Made by a program: the position numbers and the translations under genes
Notes under the pieces: model-generated
The model's database searches: none
What the model was told of the DNA's origin: nothing
Seen by the model: only the letters and a program-made list of their open reading frames with translations
From: Dallia pectoralis
Lineage: Eukaryota; Chordata; Actinopteri; Esociformes; Umbridae
Direction of reading: 5' to 3'
NCBI GenBank assembly: GCA_029465975.1
Contig: CM055743.1
Coordinates: 18,271,507-18,335,506 of the forward strand
Length of the DNA: 64,000 nucleotides
Shown here: positions 48,413-59,000 of the stretch, one piece after another
Numbering within the stretch: the stretch's first letter is position 1
Layout: each line of letters begins with the position of its first letter

Positions 48413-49942
48413 CCTGAGCAAATAGAGTGATTCAAAATAGAGCATTTGAGCATAACTGAGCAAATAGAGTGATTCAAAATAGAGCATTTGAGCATAACTG
48501 AGCAAATAGAGTGATTCAAAATAGAGCATTTGAGCATAACTGAGCAAATAGAGTGATTCAAGATAGAGCATTTGAGCATAACTGAGCAAATAGAGTGATT
48601 CAAGATAGAGCATTTGAGCATAACTGAGCAAATAGAGTGATTCAAGATAGAGCATTTGAGCATAACTGAGCAAATAGAGTGATTCAAAATAGAGCATTTG
48701 AGCATAACTGAGCAAATAGAGTGATTCAAAATAGAGCATTTGAGCATAACTGAGCAAATAGAGTGATTCAAAATAGAGCATTTGAGCATAACTGAGAAAA
48801 TAGAGTGATTCAAAATAGAGCATTTGAGCATAACTGAGCAAATAGAGTGATTCAAAATAGAGCATTTGAGCATAACTGAGCAAATAGAGTGATTCAAAAT
48901 AGAGCATTTGAGCATAACTGAGAAAATAGAGTGATTCAAAATAGAGCATTTGAGCATAACTGAGCAAATAGAGTGATTCAAAATAGAGCATTTGAGCATA
49001 ACTGAGAAAATAGAGTGATTCAAAATAGAGCATTTGAGCATAACTGAGCAAATAGAGTGATTCAAAATAGAGCATTTGAGCATAACTGAGCAAATAGAGT
49101 GATTCAAAATAGAGCATTTGAGCATAACTGAGAAAATAGAGTGATTCAAAATAGAGCATTTGAGCATAACTGAGCAAATAGAGTGATTCAAAAAGAGCAT
49201 TTGAGCATAACTGAGCAAATAGAGTGATTCAAAATAGAGCATTTGAGCATAACTGAGCAAATAGAGTGATTCGAAATAGAGCATTTGAGCATAACTGAGC
49301 AAATAGAGTGATTCGAAATAGAGCATTTGAGCATAACTGAGCAAATAGAGTGATTCAAAATAGAGCATTTGAGCATAACTGAGAAAATAGAGTGATTCAA
49401 AATAGAGCATTTGAGCATAACTGACCAAATAGAGTGATTCAAAATAGAGCATTTGAGCATAACTGACCAAATAGAGTGATTCACAATAGAGCATTTGAAC
49501 ATAACTGAGCAAATAGAGTGATTCAAAATAGAGCATTTGAGCATAACTGAGCAAATAGAGTGATTCAAAATAGAGCGTTTGAGCATAACTGACCAAATAG
49601 AGTGATTCACAATAGAGCATTTGAACATAACTGAGCAAATAGAGTGATTCAAAATAGAGCATTTGAGCATAACTGAGCAAAGAGTGATTCAAAATAGAGC
49701 ATTTGAGCATAACTGAGCAAATAGAGTGATTCAAAATAGAGCATTTGAGCATAACTGAGCAAATAGAGTGATTCAAAATAGAGCATTTGAGCATAACTGT
49801 ACAAATAGAGTGATTCAAAATAGAGCATTTGAGCATACCTGAACAAATAGAGTGATTCAAAATAGAGCATTTGAGCATACCTGAGCAAATAGAGTGATTC
49901 AAAATAGAGCATTTGAGAATACCTGAGCAAGTAGAGTGATTC
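48413..49942. repeat. 42-bp minisatellite, about 36 copies (1.5 kb)
   Basis: Unit GAGCAAATAGAGTGATTCAA plus AATAGAGCATTTGAGCATAACT. Variants: GAGAAAATAG, GACCAAATAG, TTCGAAATAG, TTCAAGATAG, TTCACAATAG. Forty-two is divisible by three, so minus frames run open for hundreds of codons; not coding. Confidence 0.98.
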
Positions 49943-50178
49943 AAGAATGTAAACAGGTATGACAGCAGTGCAGGTGAGAAAGGTCCACTGTGCAAATACT
50001 TTCTAAAGTGTGTTATCTAATAGAACATAAACATGCATATAACTGCGCTATCATATCACCAAGAACACCAGCACACGACCAAATCTAACCACATGCTAAC
50101 GAGCAATAAGGAGGGCTGTGATTGGACAGAGTGGGAGGTGTATGTCTAATGTCATTGGTTGGATGCTTAGTGGATGCC

Positions 50179-50421
50179 TTATGCCAACATTCCGGTTACA
50201 TGTATGAACTTGCCCGGCTTGATTTGTTCTTTGACAGGTCTTAGTTGACGCAAAAACGTATAAATGCTCTTGTTCTTATTCTTGTTGTCCTGAAAAAAGG
50301 GGTACGTCTCTTCAACGGGGGACTGCATGAGAGGGTCGAGCAAGCGGATAAGTGAGACTCGTTCCTCAGGCCCAAGGTATTCTGAACAGAATATCTGTAC
50401 ATGTGGGTTTATGAACTCATA
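50179..50421 (-). other. Unassigned open frame with protein-like composition
   Basis: An 80-codon minus-strand frame without its own start. It contains EYLGPEERVSLIRLLDPLMQ, later LRQLRPVKEQIKPGKFIHVT, and ends with TAA. An acceptor-like TTCTGTTCAG lies just before EYLG. By chance alone, a region this size should hold many frames of this length, so the case rests only on the balanced composition. I recognise no family. Confidence 0.18.
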
Positions 50422-50882
50422 TTAGCATGAGTGTACACAGAAACGCCAGTGTGGTTCAGACTATTGACATGGATTTAATTTCAAACATCCCTAGAAACAT
50501 ATTGAGTTTATCAACCAGGCTGGTCGCCCGGTATACATTTTTTAAAATCAGTTTTATCTCGGCTTAGAAGGATATTGATTTTCTCAATTCACAAGTCGTT
50601 ACTCCAAACATGAAGCCGTGTGTGAATGTCACGATAAGGATAACCGTCAAGGCGTGAATAGTCCGCGACAACAATGTCCTCAACAATGACTATCAACCCA
50701 CTCCAAATGCATTTTGTACACACTTGTCTTCTATTGATTCAGTTCAAGTAGTAAAGCTTCAGTTTCTGTCGAAGGCCCTCCAAAGTGCTCGAAATTCAAT
50801 ATCAAACGGGCTGTCCTTCAGTGGCTGGGCCTAAAGGTCCGTAGCGATATGAGACGGCTATGAAAAGAAAAACTAGGAACAC

Positions 50883-50940
50883 ATCTCAAAAAAATGGCGC
50901 CCGGTTCTTTTGTGGTGCACTACTTTTGACCTTGGTTAGA
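50883..50940. mobile_element. Partial copy of the TCCCAAATGG MITE family
   Basis: AAATGGCGCCCGGTTC and GTGGTGCACTACTTTTGACC match the left and interior parts of the family represented at 28393 and 55251. It ends where the 1.9-kb element begins. Confidence 0.5.
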
Positions 50941-51544
50941 GCATACACACAAAGAATAAGCGGTTCTATATAGAACCTTTAAGGGTTCTATAGCTTGGTA
51001 CATATATGGCACCCTAAAAAGGTTCTATATAGAACCATTTCAGAGGGTTCATTTAAAGGAACCCTTTTTGCTAAACAAAATGGTTCTCTATAGAACCTTT
51101 AAGGGTTCTATAGCTTGGTAGGTATTTGGCACCCTCAAAAGGTTCTATATAGAACCATTTCAGAGGGTTCATTAGGAAGGAACCCTTGTTGCTAAACAAA
51201 ATGGTTCTTTATAGAACCTTTTATGTTTAATCAATATATTGACATATTGCATTGGTTGGCCACAACATTTTAATAATTTTGCAGAACTACCTGATTACTG
51301 TTACAATACTGAGTCTAGTATAATAATATAATGTAATACTGATATGAAGTGTGTTCCATTTCTCACTTATAATATTTAGATACAATAACATACAGAGCCC
51401 TTTGCCACTACCAACCTATTGCAAATAGAAGAAAAAGACAAGAAAGGGGGTTTCAAATTGACTGTATTGATCATCCAAAAATAGTCAAAAAATAACTATA
51501 CACAATATATATTGTAGGCTACATTGCAAAATATTATCATCCAT

Positions 51545-52042
51545 TTCTCCACTTGTGATGGGGACTCCATCCATCTTTATGGATGCTTTTACAGCAAGGA
51601 GGGGATTCTCTGCATCATGGAAGGTGATGGTTGGGAATGAGCTTGTTGGTTCCTATAAGTAAAAGACACATAATGTAAAGAACCTCCACAATTAAAGCTA
51701 GCTATATACTGTATGCAATTGACAATGTAAACTGATAAGGTAAAGATTCAACCCATACCTCATTTAAACAGTAAAGCAACTTGGAGCTCTCCTTGAATAG
51801 GCAGAATCAGTATTGATGCGCTCCTTTGCAGGTCTGAAATTTCAAAGGAAATACATATATCTGCATTAAAACCATGTTAATGAATACAACTGTGTGTGTG
51901 AGAGTGCAAGTACATACATGCATACACCACCTTGGTTAGTCTCAGTTCCCAGCAGGCTTGACAGGAGGCTCCTCTGATTCCCACTAGGAGCCACCTTTAG
52001 GATGTTGGGTGTCAGCACATTGAGAGCATCTGATATGACCAT

Positions 52043-52043
<1 letters not shown>
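51545..52043 (-). pseudogene. Decayed three-exon coding remnant inside the inverted-repeat element
   Basis: Exon-like segment 1 encodes VISDALNVLTPNILKVAPSG and ends LLSSLLGTETNQ before a GT donor at 51930. Segment 2 (51759-51833) follows in phase with LQRSASILILPIQGELQVAL, but meets TGA one base before its donor. Segment 3, after a TTATAG acceptor, reads SSFPTITFHDAENPLLAVKA in a frame that does not match segment 2 without a one-base change. This looks like a captured cellular coding piece that has decayed. I cannot name the parent family. Confidence 0.4.

Positions 52044-52084
<41 letters not shown>
52044..52084. repeat. CA microsatellite
   Basis: About 20 uninterrupted CA units inside the 1.9-kb element. 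Confidence 0.97.
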
Positions 52085-52086
<2 letters not shown>

Positions 52087-52870
52087 TACATATATTATAC
52101 CGGTATACGCCATATATATATATATAAAACAGGATAATTGTAGTAATAATATCCTAACTTAAGCAGATTAGTCAATATAGGCAGGCAGGAGTAATGTTTT
52201 CAATACACTTATAGGTCAAATGTATCGCTATAAATGTACAGTAGCTTACTTATGTGGAAACGCGGTCTTGCCTAACAGCGTCGTGCCTAACGCGCTCTGA
52301 GGTGATCTGAAATCACTGTAAACTATACGGACTCTTGTGGATCATTGATTTAATCTTAACCATAGATATGGTATTCACTCAACGTTTTGAAAAATGTGCT
52401 AAATATCCGTAACTACACATTTATTCACCAATACGTAGTTAGTCTAACGCTACAGTAGCCTATAGCAGAAACCGTTAACAGAGCCTATACTGTACTTTAC
52501 AAGAAGATTTAAGGTATATTTGTTATAGGCTATAAAATCGACACTTGCCACACACACGGTTCAAAAAACACCATGATAAAACACAGATAACATTTACCAA
52601 CAAATATTAGTTGCATTTATAAAACTCTGTCAGTCTTTTTACTCACCTTCAGTTTGTTGGAATTTAACGGCAGGTTTCCAGATGTCACCACAAGTGCCGC
52701 TCAACTGTGTGGCACGCGCACATTCTATGAAGCATTTAAGCGCCTTTTCTATGGAAAGGGTTCTTAGATGTTTTATAGAACCATTTTAGACAGATGGTTC
52801 TTTAGTGGAGGATATAGAACCTTAGGGTTCTACATAGAACCCTAATGAACCATTTTTTTCTGAGAGTGTA

Positions 52871-54115
52871 GTGCGGATAAAACCAGTTCTGCCTGGGAAC
52901 AGAACATGTGGCAACCGAACAAACAGTGAATTACTAAAGGCATCGGCCCCAATGTCACACGTTATCTATGTGATAATTCAGTCGTTTTTGACTACAATAT
53001 GGATGTTCTCGTATGTATAATGTACCAGAGTTATTTTGACCCCTCCCGGATATAACAGGACCACCCAGTTTAGATGGATCTCCTTGGTTCCGCGCTAATC
53101 ATGTCAGTTATATGTTTTCTGAGTAGATCTGGGTGTTGTGTAATGAGGACATGTTAAAGTTCGAAACTGAAGGGTCGAAGAGGTCAATAATGAATACCGG
53201 TCAGGACAGCTTTCTGAGTGTGCAATGCTTTCTTGACTACAGACGCCAAAGCGTGCGGACAAAATTGACTGGGAGAATCGCACAAAAACAGGCCCTTCTT
53301 CCTCAACCTTGAGAGGAAATTACTTCTTTCGATAAGACTCACTGGATTTCACCATCCGAACACAATCATTTAAACAAGATCTTTTCAATGTATTTTTGCA
53401 CAATGACATTACATCCTACAAATGGGTGACAACTTCAAGAAAAACACAGCGTCTCAGTAAGGCATTGAACATTATTTGAAAGAAAGTTTAGTCACATATA
53501 AGCCTTACCTTGTGTGTTCACCACTCTTCCGAAATTTGAATTGAGCATCAGTTCAACTTCAGGTTGACCTTTGAAAGTTTTATCAAGGTTTTTCTGTGTA
53601 GCAGTACACCGGAGACTTCTTTATCAAGTATTTAAGAGCTGACAGTTTGAATTTATTGTTATTTGTTATATATTAAGTGTCCGGCTCTCCTGATTGCTTG
53701 TGCAATAACACACATGTAACACTCCTGCCTGGGAATATTCTGGGAGAAGGCATTTTATGTGCTGCAGCTCTTTATGAAAGGGTAATTATGATCGGGACAA
53801 AGAGAGACCAACTTCGAACCTTAATATTACTATGCTACAGTTAAATCGCGCTAACGCCGTAGAACAAAATGTGTTTTAACATTTCCGCTTATCCAAAAAA
53901 ATAGCTTTTGAAACTTATCTGGAAGACTTTTGGACAGTATAATTTTGTTACACACCTTTCCCGACATCTGGGTTTAAATCTGGGGATTAAGGGCAAAACA
54001 TAATGCAAAAGGCCTTAGTTGGATTGTTTTTGTTAGATCTTAAATTTATCATAAAAAATATTATAAGAACACAGAAAGAACAACTCCCTCACCAGCATGT
54101 TGCCAAACCTTTCAA
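52871..54115. other. Intergenic sequence downstream of kmt2b
   Basis: No gene or repeat is recognised. Confidence 0.4.
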
Positions 54116-54119
54116 CATC

Positions 54120-54125
54120 TTTATT
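54120..54125 (-). terminator. Probable polyadenylation signal of kmt2b
   Basis: Minus-strand AATAAA about 1.97 kb beyond the kmt2b stop codon. Closer alternatives cannot be excluded. Confidence 0.45.
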
Positions 54126-56094
54126 AAGCCAAGAACATCATAAATAAAATAAAAAGTGCGTAGAAAAACTTTTAACAGGTTCAGAATTGTCTTTACACAA
54201 CTATGTACAAAGGTTCTCCTGGTGCCATGGTAACGCGACCATATTCGTCGCACGCAGTCACAGGTTTAACTTTTATTTAAATATATTAAAACAAACCTAC
54301 GCGAAAAACACAAACTGCATTTATCCAGTACTTAGAGGGGGGGCAATCAAACCCCAACACGGAAGATCATGTCTCGGTCGCGTAACTAGCTCAACTAACC
54401 CGACATAATGGCGCAGATTAGAGCTGGCACGGCATGAGTTAAAACCCAAGGCTACACTACAATATCCACAACAGCGACTCACACCCGGCGCCCATTACTT
54501 CACTATCGCAGGAGCCGTTCTGCTGGTCAGTGTTGAACACAAGTGACCTGTGCTCCTCCACTTCACGCAGACATTGTAGCAGGGCAAAACATGATCTTCT
54601 CTTGTTGTGGAGAACAACTGAGGTAGTGCACCCCGAAAGACAAAGGTAGAGTGGTTCCAGTAAAGTGTGGGGGGGAAGATAAAAGGGGTACAAACTAAAC
54701 AGGCTACAACCAGGTGCTGTACTGTACAAGTTCCATGCCCCTCTATACAATAGTGGGTTCACTAGCAAATATATATATATATATATATGACAACATTTAT
54801 TTTCATTAGCATTTTTGAATATTAATTTATTTCAATATACAAGGATACATGTACAAATGGGATTGTAAAACGATAACGCTGAAGAAAAGTAGTATCAAAG
54901 TTTTTTGTTTTTTTTCGTTTTTGTTTTTTGAATCTCATCCAAACCAGATCATTGTCCACGTGTAATTATCCGGGCAATCGTGAACGAACCACCCGAAGAA
55001 ATAAAGTAAAATACCTGGGAGACAAAAATACGATTTAATTATATAGGGGTGCATCACAAGGTACTTCTGGTTCCACAGAACTAAAGAAGGAATAACATTT
55101 TGGGTCGAGGTGAAGAAATGTTGAGGAAGAGGTCATCCTGCCGGGATGGTGATAAAATACTTAAAAAAAACCTGCCGGGTTGTTTTAGTCGGCACCTTCA
55201 AAAAAGCACCACAGATAGAACATCCTGAACACTCCCTGTCCAACGTTTAGTCCCAAATGGCTGCCTATTTCCTATGGCCCGGCTCCAAAGTAGTGCACCA
55301 TCTAGGGAACAGGGTGCCATTGAATTGGGAGGCAAACTTACGTCGGTCTCGGTAATATCAACATGGACGATAAAAAAAACCCCAGCTACGATAAAATGGA
55401 GGTGGCTTGGGTCAAAGAACCTTCCACACACGAAAAAGTCCACCTTGCCTATTCATGTACAACATCTTGAGCTTATGGCCATCAAAATAAGGTGCTAAAA
55501 TCTGTCCTTCCCTCGATCGTAGCCTCGCATTGTGACTACGCTAACAAGAAATCCCTCTTTAAAACAGAGTAATTGGACTGCCAAAAAGCAACGGTTATCA
55601 AGTACTTAACCAGTCTTCCCTCCGGTAATAAGCTGCACAATAGTGAAATATCCAGCTGAATCTCCCAGCAGAGGTCCAATGGCCACAAATTCATTTGTAG
55701 AAACCAACCAAGAGGGGGCGCTGGTGAGCGATGCAAAGTTGCCAGTGTTATATAAAGAAACTACGGTCGTAAAAATACATTCCACGGACTGACTTCCATG
55801 TACCGGTAGCCATTTTATCACAAAGCACTGGCTGCACCGTCACATACGTCGATATTAAAATGACAGGCCCATGCAGTCCGGTTCTGTGAAGAACGAGAGA
55901 GAGGCTGAGAAGATCTCCTGGATAGAACCGCGAAAAGTGCACCAATTGGTTCTTAGACGAATCCGTTTGACAACAGACACCAAATATAAATTAAAACCAA
56001 CTGTTCGGTTAGATCGATCGGTGCTTGTAGGCAACCCAACAGCCTCACGGCCACATCAGCGCGTTTGCCATCTCGTCCTCGTTGCGTCGTTCTC
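54126..56094 (-). other. kmt2b: Probable 3' UTR of kmt2b
   Basis: Between the stop codon and the distal AATAAA. Contains a TA microsatellite (54768-54790) and a MITE copy (55251-55330). Open frames here lack coding character. Confidence 0.45.
55251..55330. mobile_element. 80-bp MITE with TCCCAAATGG terminus
   Basis: Starts TCCCAAATGGCTGCCTATTT, contains AAAGTAGTGCACCATCTAGGG and GGGTGCCAT, and ends ATTGGGA. Same family as the copy at 28393. Confidence 0.6.
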
Positions 56095-59000
56095 TCAGTT
56101 CAGGAAGCGACGGCAGCGCCTCGTGCTGCAGTTACAGCGCAGCTTGCTGTTGTCGTCCTCGATGGGGAACTTGTAGTCGTACGTGAGCTCCTCGCCGCGG
56201 TAAATCTTGCGCAGGGCAAAGATGACGATGTGCTTGTGGCTGTCGACGAGGATGACGCGCGAGTAGCAGTTGGGCTCACACGAATGGTTTATGAAGCGTG
56301 CCGCGTTTCCGTGCATGGTGGCGTCTACCACGTCGAAGTCGTCGATGCGGAACATGTAACAGCCGATTCCCTGAAAAGGAGATTCACCAGAATTACCATC
56401 TACCGTTACAATCAAAAGTAGATTCACCAGAATTACCATCTACCGTTACAATCAAAAAGAGATTCACCAGAATTACCATCTACCGTTACAATCAAAAGGA
56501 GATTCACTAGAATTACCATCTACCGTTACAATCAATACCGAAAGCTGCCCATTCAGGTTGCATACTTTGGTTTTTAGGAAATATCTACAGTACCATCTGG
56601 TCATGTTGTGTGTCAAGGAGAGATGGGCACTTAGTAATATTCCACTGTTCCATTAATCGCTTTATGCATTTATGCCAAATCGACCACACAAGTCAAAACA
56701 TCAGCACGTTTAAAACGGGCAAAATCCCAGTGTAAACTGTAAACCCGGACTCACCAACACTGCCTAAAATGCACGATTTATTGCAATAGGAATACCCAAT
56801 GTGCACTCCCAAACCGGTTAAGCTGTAGAAACCCTAACCAGTCAGAACCTCCTGCATATCAACAATCACCCGTTTGACTCGCCTTGCTGTCGTAGTATTT
56901 CTCCCGCTTGTCTGTGAGAACGGACCGGATGACGTTGCCGGCGTACTCAATGACCATCTCCCCCGCCTCGATGTTCCGCTTGCAGAACAGACCGCGGCCG
57001 TGGATGTCAGACCTAAAACATGGGAACAGAGAAATAAGTGACTGTTAAGTATTTATTAATTTAACTGTTCACCTGTAGACTCCGGCTGCTTAGCAACAGT
57101 AACCATGTCACATTTGATTATTAATTAATTTAACTGTTCACCTGTAGACCCCGGCTCCTTAGCAACAGTAACCATGTCACATTTGATTATTACTTAATTC
57201 AACTGTTCACCTGTAGACCCCAGCTGCTTAGCAACAGTAACCATGTCACATTTGATTATTACTTAATTCAACTGTTCACCTGTAAACCCCGACTGCTTCT
57301 TTTGAGGCCTTCTCCAGATGTCTGAAGCGCATGGCCATGGGAAGCTCCGTACTGGTGGCACGTCTACGGAGGTGGAGGAGGAAACACATCAAGGATCACG
57401 TAGGTAAGAACCACTTTCACACGGTTTTAAAGGAACCCACATCAACCACAACCAGACCTACTTAATCAGCACTAACAGAATGAGACCGCTACTGGGAATT
57501 AAAACGAAGGTAAAGTAATTCCAGAATGCAGAAATTCTGGTGGTTAGGGGTGAGCATCCCTAGTTACCGGCAAATATCCAAAAGTATCAAACAAATTATC
57601 GACCTACAATTTAACCAAGGTCTCAAGGTTAACAAATATCACTAGTTTGTTAAGTTTCTCAATATTAAAATCGCCAAACCTCTACATGCCATGTATAAAT
57701 GCACTGTTTTTAAAGAAAGGTGAACTAGTCATTGAAGTCAATGGTTCTGAACAGTGTTCTAACCGGGTGGATTTTAGCGGCACATCGTCATCCTCCTCGT
57801 CACATGTTGTTGACATAATATCCGGCAGCTGTCTGTGCTGAGAGGCCAGGAAGTTGAACATGTCAAATGTGGACTTCCTGTATGGGAAACAAAGACATTT
57901 GAACATTTGTCACTTCCAGGTCTAAATAGAAGACATCCAGGACCGAGACTGAAGCATAGGGAAGATTTAATTCCAACAGATCTACATATTCGTTGTTGTA
58001 ACGTTGTTCTCATGGCAACACAGCTAAACATGAACAAATAGCGGGTACTTACCGCGTGTAGACCTCAGCGCGGGCACAACCGCTCGGGTTGATGGGTAAC
58101 TCTTCCTCAGCCGCGTCGTAGCGGTGGAAGCGGAATCTGTGCTGCTTGCAGCCTGCGGCGCCCGGAAGCTGCTCCAGCAGGAAGATGACGGCATCGTGCA
58201 GAACGCCCAGGATGCGTGCCCCGCCCACCCCGCCCAGTGGCAACGACTTCAGGTGGAACCCGGCTCGGGCCTCCAGAACGCCGTCAATCACTGCTCGCCA
58301 CGCCACTGAGGGAAAGGAGACACGTTTGTTTAAAATCGTATTACCGTATTTTCCGGACTATAAGTCGCTCCGGAATATAAGTCGCATCAGTCAAAATATG
58401 CGTCATGACGAGGGAAGAACATATAAGTCGCACCGGAATATAAGTCGCATCAGTCAAAATATGCGTCATGACGAGGGAAGAACATATAAGTCGCACCGGA
58501 CTATAAGTCGCATCAGTCAAAATATGACATGACGAGGGAAAACATATATAAGTCGCACCGGACTATAAGTCGCATCAGTCAAAATATGACATGACGAGGG
58601 AAGAACATATAAGTCGCACCGGACTATAAGTCGCATCAGTCAAAATATGCGTCATGACGAGGGAAGAACATATAAGTCGCACCGGACTATAAGTCGCATC
58701 AGTCAAAATATGCGTCATGACGAGGGAAAAACATATAAGTCGCACCGGACTATAAGTCGCATCAGTCAAAATATGACATGACGAGGGAAAAACATATAAG
58801 TCGCACCGGACTATAAGTCGCATCAGTCAAAATATGCGTCATGACGAGGGAAAAACATATAAGTCGCACCGGACTATAAGTCGCATTTATTTAATGTATT
58901 TCACAAAATCCAAGACCAAAAAAAGACATTTATTCTGGAACATTTAATCACAGAACAACAGGCTGAATGGGTGTCCGGTATGTTAACGTAACACATAAAA

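Larger units (their letters stand above)
50944..52870. mobile_element. 1.9-kb inverted-repeat DNA element with GGTTCTATATAGAACC motifs
   Basis: The ends are imperfect inverted repeats: TACACACAAAGAATAAGCGG on the left against TACACTCTCAGAAAAAAATGG read inward from the right. Both are followed by clusters of short palindromes (GGTTCTATATAGAACC, GGTTCTACATAGAACC). The left terminal block of about 115 bp is tandemly duplicated (50961 and 51080). The interior holds three minus-strand exon-like pieces, ending at 51931, spanning 51759-51833 and beginning at 51652, each with splice consensus. A CA microsatellite interrupts it. No transposase motif is visible, so it appears non-autonomous. The superfamily is not identified. 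Confidence 0.6.

Noticed and set aside
48292..49995. 567-codon minus frame with a repeated 14-residue motif
   Set aside because: Product of a 42-bp (3 x 14) tandem repeat; a second minus frame is also open across the same array.
54187..55821. Short frames on both strands downstream of kmt2b
   Set aside because: They lie in the probable kmt2b 3' UTR and show no protein-like pattern.
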